DNA of 64,000 bases, from the NCBI GenBank assembly GCA_024516035.1, contig CM044961.1, positions 12,561,800-12,625,799 on the forward strand. Direction: 5' to 3'. Below, piece by piece: positions 1-11,874 of this stretch. Under the pieces are notes generated by a model. It searched no databases. It worked only from the letters and a program-made list of their open reading frames with translations, and was not told the origin of the DNA. Numbering within the stretch: position 1 is the stretch's first letter; each line of letters opens with the position of its first letter. The position numbers and the translations under genes were made by a program. The DNA is from Bactericera cockerelli. Lineage: Eukaryota > Arthropoda > Insecta > Hemiptera > Triozidae.

Positions 1-349
1 TAATTCATTATGATGTCAATCTAGTTCAGACTTCGTATCATCTACCACCTATGTTGAGCAAAGTTGAAAATGTATTTTTTTGCAATTAAAGTTGAAACTG
101 GATATAATAGAAAAATCTTTATAATAGAGAAAATCTCCGGTCCCCGTCTCACCTGTTTCAGTGTAGGTAAAAGAGAACTGACTATGTGACTATACTAGAA
201 ATCTCTTTATAATAGACTTTCTGCTCTGTCCCTTGGGTTCTTATACATATACAAAATATACATAAAAGTTCAACTGGACGAGTATATCACAACATTAGTG
301 GGTGGTACAACACGGAGCCAGTGTTCTGGGCTCCTTCCATGTCCATATT
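1..349. other. AT-rich stretch, no gene seen
   Basis: No credible coding frame. Positions about 100-225 contain repeated 'ctttataatag' motifs and a 'gactatgtgactatacta' segment that resemble the body of the pogo-like MITE at 14906-15097, so this may be a decayed relative; its ends are not clear. Confidence 0.4.
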
Positions 350-579
350 TATAATAATAAGAACACTCTCTATTTAAAAATAAAAACTAGGCAAGGTTAA
401 TGCTCAAAGCATTTTCTACCACTTAACCCTAGGAGTCTTATTATTAGGTATGTGGTCACAAACTCAAATGAATGAGGAAAATTCATGCACTGGGTGGGAT
501 TTGAACCATCGCAATCGGATCCCTACGCTACCTGGATGACCAGACTAGCGCGTTAACCACTTGACTATACCATTGCACG
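350..579 (-). repeat. SINE-B copy (tRNA-derived), minus strand
   Basis: Read on the minus strand, the unit has a tRNA-like head ('tggttaacgcgctagtctgg', then a B-box-like 'ggttcaaat'), the segment 'tgcatgaattttcctcatt', and a 3' part with 'aataagactcc', 'gtagaaaatgctttgagca' and a TTATTATTAT tail. The same order occurs at 23200-23402 (+) and 26055-26273 (-), with partial copies at 28170-28312 (-) and 38727-38830 (+). Multiple diverged copies with a tRNA-like 5' end are the signature of a SINE. The family label is mine. Confidence 0.8.
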
Positions 580-900
580 TTTATGTAACTTATCTTTAAT
601 AATTTCTTATTCCGTCCATTATAATAATAATGACATTATCTCTGTCGAGTTCTTCTTTCTTTCATCTTACAATTCCTAGCAGACACTTCAACTTAAATAA
701 TAAATATCAAAGACGTTCGCGCCATTTTCTTATCTTACAGAGAAGAAGGTAATTTACGGGGCTGAAATTTTTTAATATTCCGACTGAGTTTGCTTTTATT
801 CGTATCGTTTCCTTCCCGGGCACAGGGTAGCACAAACAGCAACGTCATTCTTTTCTGGCCTTTGTGTACAAGGTCTTTGATGTAGGTTGTCAGACAATAT

Positions 901-1167
901 AGATAATGGGGGGAGGGAGAGAGAGAGAAAGAGAGAGACTGAAAGTAAAAAGGAGATAATATCAAGCAAAGGGAGATGGAGTAAGAAAGAGAGAGAGAGA
1001 GAGACTGAAAGTAAAAGGAGATAATATTAAGCAAAGTGAGATGGAGTAAGAGATAGGAAAGGAGAAGAGAGAAAAATATTTAATGAAAAAGAGAAAGAGA
1101 AGGAGAGAGAGATTGAAACACAGAAAGAGAGGGGGAGTGAACCAGAGAGAGAGAGATAGGTCGAAAG
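901..1167. repeat. GA-rich island with a duplicated ~60-bp block
   Basis: Polypurine (GA)n tract. The block 'gactgaaagtaaaaaggaga' through 'gggagatggagtaag' occurs twice in direct orientation (about 938-990 and 1003-1050), so this is partly a short segmental duplication and not only a microsatellite. An overlapping minus-strand poly-Ser/Leu frame is not a gene. Confidence 0.85.
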
Positions 1168-2530
1168 AGATTTTATATGGTTCTCATCCAAATTCATATA
1201 TTAACAGTCTAAATAATAATGAACTTATTGTCGTTCATTGTGTGAACGACTAACAACAATGAACAGTTTAAAAAATAATAATGAACAGTATTGTTCTAAC
1301 TCACTTCTTATTATTTTGTTATTCTCTTCTGATTTCAGGTAAAAAAATTGACCACCCAGTCTATCATTCAAGCCAAATTAGTGGCACATAAATTATGTAG
1401 GTATAAAAAGTTCGTAATTTCTATTATTACTAATTATTAAATTCTTATTAGATAATAAGACATAATTATGTACAGTATATAAATAATGATTACAAAAATG
1501 ATCTCTTTGTAAGGATTAAGATAATAATAGCCCCAAACCAACCATTGGTTCAATCGAGTAGTATAAATGAGTGTCGGTATTAATAAACAAAAGTTTAACT
1601 AAAACCCACAATAAGAATTTTTTTTGGGTTTTAAAATAAGAAAAAAATTTACCTCAGAACAACTACAACCAAGGATGCAGAGAAGAAAAAATGAGAACTA
1701 GAAGGGAAGGTCAGAGGGAATATTAAAGGAGAATGTAAATTATGAATCACATTATTGGACCCATCCTAAACTTTACTTCTTGCATTAAAAACTTTAAACT
1801 TCTTAATGTAAAATGAAATCCACAAGATAATAAAAAATATTAAAAGTCCATCCATATATTCTTTATCCTATAAAATATATAAGACCTGTTTGACTGCTGG
1901 AGTAAAGGGACTAACTTTATAACCGATATCCACAAAAAAAAAAAAAAAATACCCAACTTAAAATTAACGGTCACATTTTTTACTTTCTGACTTTAATGTC
2001 AGAATTACCCAGCTGGATTTGAACTTGGATTATTAATAATTCTGGGTTTGTTTTAAATTGAGACAATTCTGCCATAATACGCGAATTATTTTTATAAATT
2101 ATATTAACTTGGGTTTTATCCCCCGGTTATACCTTTAAATAAATAAATTATTATAAGATAAGATACTATTTGTAATAAATTAATATTTTTTTTTACAAAA
2201 TGAATGTTTGGCCAACTCAATAATTATATAAATAAATTATTATGTTAAAGCCCTGTCAATTTAGTTTTCTTCAATTATTTGTAACATCATAATGCACCTG
2301 ACATAATGTAAGCCAAGTACCATCAACAGTATAGCTCTTGAAATCAACCGCTTTCTATTTTCCTACAACTTTCTGTCTCTTAAATTTCCATCTTAAACTC
2401 TCCACCCTAAACTTAAACTTAAACTTCCATCTGAAACTTAAACTCTTATACTTTTTCTCCATTTTGTCCATTACCCTTCTTACCCCTCCTTCCCCTTTCT
2501 TTACTTAAAAATAATAATAATATTAATAAT
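1168..2530. other. AT-rich intergenic stretch, nothing recognised
   Basis: Rich in TAATAATA and ATTATTA runs, with a poly-A run near 1935-1949. No convincing exon, RNA gene or transposon end was seen. Confidence 0.5.
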
Positions 2531-2800
2531 GCTTTTATTGTGTTATTATGTCACAATTTTAGTGAGTAGCGCAGAAACATAGGACTTTTACCACTTTGAT
2601 ATACAATATCTTGTTTTTTGCCTATGATTCCGCCACTGGTCGCTGCTACACATCAAAGCAGCTACTCATTTTTCCTCACGAGGTATGACTCGATCCCGAA
2701 CATCTAAATACAGACCAGAAAAATTTCTGCTCCGCTGGGGATCGAACCAAGATCACCATGCATGTAATGCCTGCGCTAACACACTCTGCCATGGTGACTA
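2531..2800 (-). repeat. SINE-C copy (tRNA-derived), minus strand
   Basis: On the minus strand it starts with a tRNA-like head ('gtcaccatggcagagtgtgt', B-box 'ggttcgatcc'), continues with 'cctcgtgaggaaaaatgagt' and 'gaccagtggcggaatcatag', and ends 'taaaattgtgacataataac'. Plus-strand relatives lie at 8631-8805, 31373-31633 and 43199-43370. It looks nearly full length. Confidence 0.8.
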
Positions 2801-2802
2801 CT

Positions 2803-3522
2803 CTCTTTCTTTACTTTCTCCTCACAGTCTCTTTCTTATTTTCCTTCCTCGTCTTCTTCTCTCTCCTTTTTTCTCTCTATCCCTCCTTCCTCCTCCGCCA
2901 ATGTATGTAGCTCTATTGCTTCTTGCCATTTTGCCTCAAAATAAACTCATTTTTTATCGCCACTATCACTCTTTCTCCTTGCATATCTTGCTTCCCCTCT
3001 CTCATTTTTCTCTCTTTATCTTTGTCCTTTCTCCTTCCTTGTGCGTACCATTTTCCATTTCTATCCCTCTCTCTCTCGCTTATTGTTTCAAAATGTCGAG
3101 GATAGTTTAACAACTTGCTGAACTTAACCTTTGGATTACCCGCTCTCCTATCTTAAACCCTCTGTCATTTATCTTTCTCTCTATCCTATTCTCTCTCTCT
3201 CTTTCTCTCTATCCTATTCTCTCTCTATCCTTCTCTCTTTCTCTCTATCTCTGTTTTTTCCTCTCTCTACCTTGCTTTCCAATGCTGAATGCTGTTTTTT
3301 CCCTCTTCTTTCTTCTCTTTAATAATTATGTACTGTTTTTTAAGTTTCTCACCTCTCTCATTTCATGTCACAGCCTCGTGTTTTTCAATTATACTCTCTC
3401 TATCTTTCTTTGGCTTCTTCTCTTCTTTAGTTTTCGTGAACTTTTCTATCTCTACTTCTACACTTTCTTCTATTCTCTTTTACCTTTTTCTATCTCTTGC
3501 ACTCTATACTCACCCCTCTCTC

Positions 3523-3569
<47 letters not shown>

Positions 3570-3810
3570 GAGAGAAAGAGAAAGGGAGCATAACAAATGT
3601 TACTTGAATGCCATTCTGGCAGAGTTCATATAACTCAGCTGGTTCCCTGCTGTTCTCTGTAGTGAAGTTTTTGGACGAGAGAGAAAGAGGAAAGATAAAT
3701 AGATACTGATAACAAAAGATAGATAGATAGAAAGAGAGGGTGAGAGAAGCATAAGTGCAAGAGATAAAGAGCATTGGTGATAAAGATCAGGAGAGAGAAA
3801 GAGTCTCTTG
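2803..3810. repeat. CT island followed by GA island
   Basis: About 2803-3525 is CT-rich (CTCTCTCTTT variants); 3529-3563 is an almost pure (GA)n run; 3664-3810 is GA-rich again. Several overlapping open frames of Leu/Ser or Arg/Glu arise because the 2-bp repeats contain no stop codon. The CT-to-GA switch near 3525 could fold into a long hairpin. Confidence 0.85.
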
Positions 3811-4848
3811 AGATATTATAAAATTTTTGAAGTTGAAAAAAAAAGAAGTTCGTTTTATGAGTCAAGAATGTAAAGATCTACATATTTATTTCCACCACTT
3901 AGTACTCACATGGATGAGTCTTAGATGAGTAAAATATAAAATATTTCGTAAGTACTCAGGACGATAACTGATTAGTTTCTTAAGCATGATCTAAAGTATA
4001 TAGATACCCCTGCAAAAAGAATGCAATCCGAAAAATAATATAGGTAGTTCACCCGGCCCACAAACAAACCCCCCTCAGAAATTTGGCTATTGTAGCAATA
4101 GCCAAATTTCTGAGCCACTGCGTTTGACAATGTCACTTAATTTTATTCAACGGTTAAATTTAGGCAAGGATAAATTCCAAGCAGCACCTAGACTAGGGGT
4201 CGGCAATTACATCCTGTTCTCATAACATGAGAAAAATCTCCGTGGTCCAGATTACTAAAAATAGCACGTTTGGTTTTGTGCCAATAGTACTAGGATACTC
4301 ATCCGATTGGTTATCTAGGTCAAAGATTTGAAGAAAGTGAAAAAATTATTTAAAAAATATATTGATCGTTTAAGGGCTGCTTAGCTTTTAAAATCAGCCT
4401 GTTCCAAGTTTCATTGAATACGCATAACTTTTATGTCCGTAGAAAAGCTCATGATTATTATTAGGAAGTTAGTCTTTCAGATGCAACATTGTATAATGTA
4501 TATTCCTGGTGAATGTGTAGAACACAATGTAATCTAATGTTACTTTCAGATGTAAACTTCAGAATATTCTACCCTCAGTAGAAACAGATTCCTCTTCTGT
4601 TCGTGTAATGTGGCTTCAGTTATGTATTCTGTTGTTAAGTTTCATATTGTGAATAGGAATAATTATACTGGTAATTAATCTCTCCCTCTTCTTCTCTAAC
4701 TAGTTTCTCTCTCCTTCTCTCTCTTGTTCGTCACTCCTCACTCATGACAGTCATTACCCTACCTCTCTCCTTCTTGCTTTACTCTTTCCTTCTCAAATCT
4801 TCTCTCCCTCTCCCTTTTCATTTTATTGTTCTCTTGCCTTCTCTTTCC
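3811..4848. other. Non-coding stretch with one perfect hairpin
   Basis: Apart from the hairpin at 4074-4114, AT-rich sequence with no gene recognised; a CT-rich segment lies at about 4680-4850. Confidence 0.5.
4074..4114. repeat. Perfect inverted repeat, 19-bp arms, 3-nt loop
   Basis: The left arm 'ctcagaaatttggctattg' (4074-4092) and right arm 'caatagccaaatttctgag' (4096-4114) are exact reverse complements around the loop 'tag'. This is direct from the sequence; its function is unknown. Confidence 0.9.
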
Positions 4849-4989
4849 CACCTCAGTAACTTGATCGATAAACCGGCGGACTTGTAACCTGGATATCGGT
4901 AGTTCAAGTCAGAATTTCGGTAAAATTTAGCAGCGTGAGTTTCTGAGTAGTTGTGACATCACGAAAGTGATTGACATAGTATGGCAACT
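4849..4989 (+). repeat. SINE-A copy (diverged)
   Basis: Best consensus for the family: head 'gacctcagtagcttgatcga' + 'taaggcggcggacttgtaac', B-box 'ggttcaagtc', then 'agcgagtttgagtagttgtg' and 'atatcacgaaagtgattaac'. The head resembles a tRNA (A-box then B-box), so transcription by RNA polymerase III is inferred. This copy keeps all blocks but differs at many positions. Confidence 0.75.
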
Positions 4990-5119
4990 TTTTTTCCAAT
5001 CCTTTCTTTTACTAACTTTTCTTCTTTTCTATTATTTAAATTTTTATCTCTAATATTTTTATCATCATTAATTTCTCTTTCATTCTATCAAATGCTTTTC
5101 CTTAGAACCCTCATTCTCT

Positions 5120-5215
5120 TAGGACCCTATCATAGAACAGGATTAACCTAACTGTCCCTCAACCGGGATATAGTGCGCTGTGATTGGTTGAATCTCCGAC
5201 TTGAAGGAACGAGGC
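5120..5215. repeat. Dispersed short repeat (MITE-like fragment)
   Basis: The segment 'agaacaggattaacctaact' ... 'gtccctcaa' ... 'gctgtgattggttgaa' recurs in reverse orientation at 30490-30610. In that copy the two ends are inverted relatives (aaggttaagataag / cttatcttaattgtaat), which suggests a small inverted-repeat element. Confidence 0.5.
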
Positions 5216-5313
5216 AAGTTTGCTATATATTATTTAACTTTAATACTGTTTCAAAATTTGGTTCAGTCTTACTTATTGACTCTACATTTCTCTCCCTCTT
5301 ATTTGAGGTTTTA

Positions 5314-5398
5314 GAGATGAGAGAGAGAGAGAGAGAGAGACGGATAGACACAGAAAGAGAGAGGAGAAAGAGAGAACAGAAAGAGAGAGAGAGAGGTG
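5314..5398. repeat. (GA)n island
   Basis: Almost pure GAGA tract, with CT-rich sequence around 5505-5530 that could pair with it. Confidence 0.85.
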
Positions 5399-5751
5399 GA
5401 GATTCTGTCTTACACTTAAAATACATGTCTTCCCTCTTTCCTCTAAATCCCTTTTCCGTCTTGAACGTCAAAAGTCTCATTTCTATTGTCTCTATTTCTT
5501 TCATTCTCTCTCTCTCTCCTTCTCTCTATATGTGAGAATCAATAAACCACATTGTCATGACGTATGTCACGAAGTGTAATGGTGCTTTACATAATGTCAT
5601 ACATATGTATTACATCTTTGATACATAGACTTCTCTATGACATAATGTGCTACACATTTCAGACACGAGGGTTACACAGGAATGTGGATTTTATTCTTGT
5701 GATTTACATAAATTTTTACATACTCAAGTGATATATACCTCATAGTGATTC

Positions 5752-5880
5752 ACCGACCTCAGGCTTAGTCAAGCCCGGATCGGTAACTTGAAGGTCGGTG
5801 GTTTGAATCCCGGTTTCACGTAGATTTTTATAAGAGTGTGAGTATTGTGATATCACGAAAGTGATATACACAATAATGTA
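5752..5880 (+). repeat. SINE-A copy with rearranged head
   Basis: B-box ('ggtggtttgaatcccggttt') and tail ('gatatcacgaaagtgatata') match the family, but the D-arm side is altered ('caggcttagtcaagcccgga'). Confidence 0.65.
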
Positions 5881-6116
5881 CTTTTTTTTAACTAGAGTGA
5901 TTTAACCTGAAGTCGTTTAATACGTTCTTGAAGTTTAAATTATTTACATGTGAGAGTAATGTAGTTTTTCGTGGACAACCCTGTCCTACCTGGAATATAA
6001 ACTTTATGTCTGGACCATTAGCCTGAACCATCCGACACTGAAATACATAAATAATTTCAATCGTCTGTCTTCTGTCTACACTGACACACATGCAAGAGTC
6101 AGTGTCGTAGAGTTAG

Positions 6117-6540
6117 TCATGGGTAGGGAGGAGGTAGGAGAAACAGTAAGAGAGGGGAAATGAGAGAGGACAGACAGAGATATAATGAAGGGATGGAAAG
6201 TTTCAGAGAGAGAGAGAGAAGAAAGACAGAGAGATAGGGTAAGATGTAAAGGAATAGAGAGAACGAGGGAAATAAAGAGAGAAAGAGTGAGGGGGAGACA
6301 AAGAGTAAAGATATCGGTATATAATTATAGAGAAAAGGAATGGAAATAAAGAGAAGGAGAATAGAAAGAGAGATAGACAAAGCTAGAGAGAAAAATGGGG
6401 TAAGATGTAAAGGAATAGGGGAAAAAAGAGGGAGAGAGAGAAAAAGACAAAGGAATGGAGAGAAAGAGGGAGAAGAGAAAGATAGGGTAAAATGTGAAAG
6501 GAAGGAAAAAGAGAAAGAGGGAGAGAGGGAAATGAAGTAT
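6117..6540. repeat. Long GA-rich island
   Basis: Polypurine tract with irregular repeats of 'gataggg(g)taagatgtaaag' plus 'gaatag' about every 140 bp, giving a loose higher-order repeat. The overlapping poly-Leu/Ser and poly-Lys/Glu frames are rejected as genes. Confidence 0.8.
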
Positions 6541-7257
6541 AATGGTTCCTAAAGCATGAATAATATGACGTTGCATCACAAAGTGAAGCACGGTAACTAA
6601 CGGCAGCAATACAATACACGGTGTTTGGATAATATCAAGGATGTATTCAATTTCCTTTAAAAAAATTCTAGCTCTACCTCTCGCTTGCTTTTATTTTTCG
6701 TATTAAATTCCTTCAAACATTTATACGTATGTAAGTACCAAAATCAGTATGAGCCAATTTCCTCGATTATTCTAAATCAGATAGGTAGTACTCGACCTAC
6801 TTCTAAAAAAAATTTGATTAAAATATCTACTTAGATTCTAAAATGTTAAGAGTAGAAGCTCAAATTGGCTGAACCGTACATGAATTAAGATTCAATAATG
6901 TTAATATTCATAGAAAATAATGAATTTGAACTAAAAATCGCACATTGCATATACACTTAATTACTAGGCGCGCATAAAATTCATTGCTTCCCTGGCCCAG
7001 AATGGGGCAAACTGAATATTTATAACCTTACTAATTTTAATTTTCACAAGAATTATAGCAAATTGTTTTATTATGATTTTATTTTTCCAGTTAGACTACA
7101 ATATAACATGTTTGTTTTAATAAAGGGTTAGATGGGTCGTGCGATTGCATGATAGAGTGGGTTAGTAATGGGTAGTTGTAGGAGGGGAGAGAGAGGTGCA
7201 GATGATACTAATATTTTAATAATAAAATTATACTCATGCTGGCGTGTGTCTGATAAA
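6541..7257. other. AT-rich stretch, nothing recognised
   Basis: No coding or RNA gene signal was seen between two GA islands. Confidence 0.45.
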
Positions 7258-7655
7258 TGAGAAAGAGAAAGAGAGACAGAGGGAAGATTGAGTAGGGGAC
7301 AGGCAGAGATTTTCAACACAAGTGAGAGAGAAAGAAAATGAAAAAGGAGAGCGAGAGATTTCAAAGGTTCACAAATTTATGTATTTTACTTCAACATTTA
7401 ATTTTATTCAAATTCAAACAAAAGCTAGCGAATCTGACAAAACTTGGCAACGCTGGGAGAGGTAGAGGGGGAAGGAGTTAAGGGAGGTAAAAAGAGAAAG
7501 AAATCGAGAGAATACAGGGAGTAAAAGCGGAAAGGCTAGGGTATAATGGAGAGGAAAGATAGAGAGATAAATAAAGAGTGGGGAGAGAAAGAGATAGAGA
7601 AAGAAAGAGAGAGAGATAAAGAGAGAGAGAGAGAGAGCGAGACCAAGAATCGGAG
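7258..7655. repeat. Two GA islands (7258-7345, 7440-7655)
   Basis: GAGA-type polypurine DNA, ending in an almost pure (GA)n block near 7590-7640. Confidence 0.8.
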
Positions 7656-8630
7656 TAAGGTCATGGCGGATTAAAATAAATATAATTAAATTAAGCTGAG
7701 CTGAGCTCAACTTGATTTATACTACAACTTTATCCTATCGTCCTGTACAGGATGTTCTTGGCGTTCTGCACAACGACTGGTTTTTTTGTGAAATTACAAT
7801 CCTTCTTATAAGATTCCCATGTCAGAATGTAAGATTGAATGAGATAACTACATTGTACTATAAAATAAATTTTGGATTGGTAAAAGAAGTCAAAATGAAA
7901 GAATGGTAAGTCAGTACATAACAGTTGAACAAACACAAATCAGTATACATAAAAAAGAAATAGGTCTCTTTTCGTTTTTTAACGTAGAACTTAAGTCAAT
8001 TTGGACTAACACCAATCAAAAGTGTCTTATGTGGCTCTTATCTGAATGACCAAAAAGAAAATAAAACGGAAAGAATGATGAATAATTATTTGAATATATT
8101 GAAATACGAAAGAGAACAACACTGGCATTCGGAAGAACATGAGCAGTGCTGGGAATGAGTTCGATCAAGGCACGGTTGTGACTTATTCTTCTTGTATTCT
8201 CATTTTAAAATTCAACCATGAATCTCATATTTAAATAATACTAACTACTTATCATCTTTTGTTTATGTAAAAATAAAGAAAAATCAGTAGGTTATGATAC
8301 CTATAATGTAAGCTATGGGACGTTATTATTTTGATTCCTCCTGTATGTAAATAATTACCAATCCTTATTATTCAGAATATTCAGCAGTTGCGTGGGAATT
8401 TATGTTTGTCCATTGACAAAAGAATAACAATAATAATAATAAGTAATTAACCCTGGAAAAGAGAGAGAAAATTCAGCGTGAACCTTTTTACTTTCTTTAT
8501 CTTATAGGAAAGGAAAGTAATGGAATCACACAAAAATTTTGCTAGTCAGTTTTCAGTGCCAAAACACGTTTTAGGTTTCCCAAACCCTAAATCCAAAGTT
8601 TCAGCCATTGGTCCGTGTGTCGGTCTGGCT
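7656..8630. other. AT-rich stretch, nothing recognised
   Basis: Contains only short open frames without motifs. The segment 8490-8520 ('tttatcttataggaaaggaa') resembles the palindrome-bearing repeat family seen at 54920 and 59160. Confidence 0.4.
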
Positions 8631-8805
8631 ACACTGGTGGAGCGGTGTAACGCACTAGACTTGCACGCCCCGCAGGTAGCCTGGGGTTCGAATCCCGCCT
8701 GGATGATTTTTTTTTTACCCTGTACTTTGAATATTCACAATCTACCTCGTGAGGAAAAATGAGTGTATACAACTTGTATGAGTTATGACCAGCGGTGGAA
8801 AAAAA
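8631..8805 (+). repeat. SINE-C copy (tRNA-derived)
   Basis: The head reads 'cactggtggagcggtgtaac' with B-box 'ggttcgaatcccgcctggat', a poly-T stretch, then 'cctcgtgaggaaaaatgagt' and 'gaccagcggtgga'. The overlapping open frame on each strand is SINE sequence, not a gene. Confidence 0.8.
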
Positions 8806-8875
8806 CGTGAATAATTTCTTATTTGAAATCTTATTATAACTATTGTATACGTATATACCCATCTATTTTTTATTT

Positions 8876-9035
8876 TTGTCAGCCTTCAAACTATCAATCA
8901 GGATCACTGAAGAAGTTAAGCAAAGTTCAGAGTGGTGAAGACTTCATGATGCTAGCATTCCGGCCCAACCCAGGTTGGGTGAGATTATTGTGGGTAGTCC
9001 TTCGTCTTACCGATTGAGCTTTTGAGGTCGGTTAG
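8876..9035 (+). repeat. Decayed 5S-headed SINE-E-like copy
   Basis: 'gatcactgaagaagttaagc' followed by 'ggcccaacccaggttgggtg' and 'gtgggtag' matches the order of the intact copy at 61567-61839 (5S-like internal sequence, then the conserved body), but it is strongly diverged. Confidence 0.5.
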
Positions 9036-9270
9036 TAAGCAAACTTTACTTTGTTTATTTGTGTCAAAAAATATTAAGGTTTGAATGATGATCCTTCAAT
9101 AAAACACCCTGTATTTAGATCTTGTACTTTTAATAGCACTCCTGTTTCTGAGAAACCCAGTATGAAAGACAATTTTATTTTTACTTCCAGGGTCGCCAAA
9201 GTTGGTTACAAAACAAACTTTGGTTTTTACAAACTTTTTTTTTACAAGGGATTATATTTTTCAATTTTTA

Positions 9271-9580
9271 CCCTCCTTTCTCTCTCTCTCTCTCTTTTTC
9301 TCTCTTTCTTTCTCTCTCTCACTCTCACTACCCTTTCTATATTTAGTGCTCTCTTTTTCTCTTTTCCGCCTTTCAAATGTTCTGTAGGCGTTTTTTTTCG
9401 ACAGCCATATTGGAATTTATAATTCATAATAACTTAAGAATCGTTATAATTTTTCTTACTCGACTTTTTTCCTTCTCAGTCTCTCTCTCTCACTCTCTCT
9501 CTCTAATTCTCTCTCTCTCTCTCTTTCTTTCTCACTCACTCTCCCTCCCTCTCCCTCTCTCTCTCTCTACTTCTTATTTA
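9271..9580. repeat. Two CT islands (9271-9345, 9466-9580)
   Basis: (CT)n-type polypyrimidine tracts separated by about 120 bp of ordinary sequence. Confidence 0.85.
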
Positions 9581-9932
9581 TTTTCTTTTCTTAATATTTA
9601 ATTTTTTTCCACTTTATACCTACCTACTTATATATATAAAAAAAAAATCTGCTGCCAGGACATAATAATATATTATATCAAACCCTTTCACTCTCCCACT
9701 CATTTCTCCTCTACTCCTCACGGGTCATTGGATTCTCCACAAGAATACACAATCTACCTCGGTCACTTCATATAATATATACGTAATATATGTAGGTACA
9801 TAATATGTAGCTATGTAGGGTTCGTAACTAGTACTTACAAGTCTCCTTCAGACATAATATATTACCTGTTACGGTGGACTAGATTTCCATATAAGTTCAT
9901 CTCTATGGTCCTTATGGATATTGGCAATTTGA
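9581..9932. other. AT-rich stretch, nothing recognised
   Basis: Contains 'tataatatatacgtaatata' type repeats; no gene seen. Confidence 0.4.
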
Positions 9933-10268
9933 TACATTTTATTATACATTTTGAAACGGAACAGCGGGAACATATTTACATGTTCGGGCCATTTGACTAG
10001 TTGAAGATAAAGAAAATATAACAAGGTCATTTCAGAGATCAACTGAAGTGAAATTTCTGTAATCAGCTGTATTTGTGTAGGTCTTCTCTGATTGGTTCTT
10101 AGCTCCGGAACCGAGGTCTCATTGGTTCCAAAAGGAACCAAGTCCCCGACTCGGTTCCTTTTGGAGGAACAGATGTTCCTCGGTTTGTTTACATTTTGAG
10201 AGAAACAGTGTATTTTTTATTAAGACTGTTCCGTTCTGTTCCGTTTCAAAATGTATAATAAAATTGGA
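9933..10268. mobile_element. MITE with ~30-bp terminal inverted repeats
   Basis: The left end 'ttttattatacattttgaaa' + 'cggaacag' (from about 9936) is mirrored by 'ctgttccg' + 'tttcaaaatgtataataaaa' (to about 10265). No coding sequence inside. A second inverted pair sits internally near 10120-10170 ('ggttccaaaaggaacc' and 'ggttccttttggaggaacag'). The target duplication is uncertain. Confidence 0.75.
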
Positions 10269-10290
10269 TTAATGTTCATGTTCTTCGAGC

Positions 10291-10450
10291 CCGCCGCCTT
10301 ATCAATCAAGCCACCGACCTTGGTAGCTTGATCGATAAGGCGGCGGACTTGTAACCCGGAGACCGGTGGTTCAAGTCCCAGTTTCAGCGTATATTTAGTA
10401 AAGCGAGTTTGAGTGGTTGTGATATCACGAAAGTGATTAACACAAATATG
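10291..10450 (+). repeat. SINE-A copy with inverted head fragment
   Basis: A near-consensus plus-strand copy runs from 10313. Directly upstream, 10291-10320 is a reverse-complement of the family head ('ccgccgccttatcaatcaag'), so two heads face each other. Confidence 0.85.
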
Positions 10451-10452
10451 AT

Positions 10453-11874
10453 GAGTTTTATCAATTAAGCCACTGAGGTTGTTCGTTTAAGTTTTAAGCA
10501 TAATGGAGGTACTCATTCTCACAATTCGCCTCTGACAATACAAAGAGGCGTAAACCACATTTTCGAAATTTTACAGGAGAGCCAAAATGAGTTTTCTTGT
10601 GCATAAATTTTCTGTTCACGGTAGGAACATTATCACTTCTCTGTACCCGTGAATGACCATACGAACTTTTTCTGTTGCCAAATTTGATTATTTAACTGTG
10701 ACTATCGATTTACGCCTATTTGATTTGTCTGAAAAAGGAAAATGAGGGATACGCCTGATTTTAATTTTTGTTGTATCTTTTCTTTGGATTATAATTGGGT
10801 TACGTCTATTTGTGAGAACAAAATAAGCACAAGTAGACTCAATCCAAGCAATAAAAATTGTGACATAATAACACAAAGAAAAAGCATTATTATTATTACT
10901 CATTCTCACAAAATTCCTTGTATCTACTTCAACATGCCGGAATATTGCTGCGTACAATGTTGAGATGAAAAGTTGCAATATAAATTACTTGGAATATTGC
11001 AACAAACTGCTGAGAGTACCTGGTGGGTATTTCCATCCGAGGGCCACTTCACTCACAGGCTAGTTCCCAAACCCACTTGACCAGTCTAGCATCTAATCCC
11101 GGAACACTTGAATCTGTTTACACCGGGAAACTTATTGGGCCCCTTGACCCTACGGCAGGTTTTACATACTTGAATGCGAATTCCAATGTAATTAAGTTTC
11201 TGCTCATGTTATAGGTAGTTCGAAAGCACAGAAAGCTCTGCGGTGAATTGTTTGCCTACGACGAGAAATATTTTGTGTTTAAAAGTGGACACGACCGATA
11301 TTTTCTAACAAAGGTAACATTTCCAACCAATGGAAATATTTAACAGGAAATTCATTATTAGGAGAATATTTTTTGGTATTCTTCTGTTGACCTGACACCT
11401 GACTCCCGACTGAGTAGAACATTCGGTACTTTGGATATGCAGGTTCCACCCATACCTCCTGAGGAAAAATGAGTAGTTACCTACTTCTATTACTCATATC
11501 ATGAAGAAAATATTGTGAAGTATCTATTTCGAATATTTATAAAGGCTCTTAGTAATGCTGTGCTACTCACAAAGATGTGAAGAAGCGCATATTTCACCAT
11601 TAAAAAATATATAAAACCTAAAAAATAGACGCTATGATTCGTCCAGATATGTAAAAAACGGGGTAGGTCAAATTTCGACGAATACAATATTTTCCTCACT
11701 GTAGTGGGACAAGGGAAGTAAAAAGTACGAATATAATCGCTTTAATTTTTAAAAGTTTACAAGAAACAAATTATATTTTCATGTGTTACTTTGTAAAACA
11801 AAACCTTTTGCTTCCTGTGCGTATAGTGTTCAATTTTATATCATATACCTATACCTACATATATGTATAGCACA
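10453..11874. other. Non-coding stretch with SINE debris
   Basis: A tail fragment of SINE-C ('cctgaggaaaaatgagtag') lies at about 11457-11480. At 11640-11710 'aaatttcgacgaatacaata' matches the repeat end at 59185-59210 in reverse. No gene seen. Confidence 0.45.

Noticed and set aside
8520..8862. Opposed open frames of about 80 codons
   Set aside because: Both lie largely on SINE-C sequence with a tRNA-like head.
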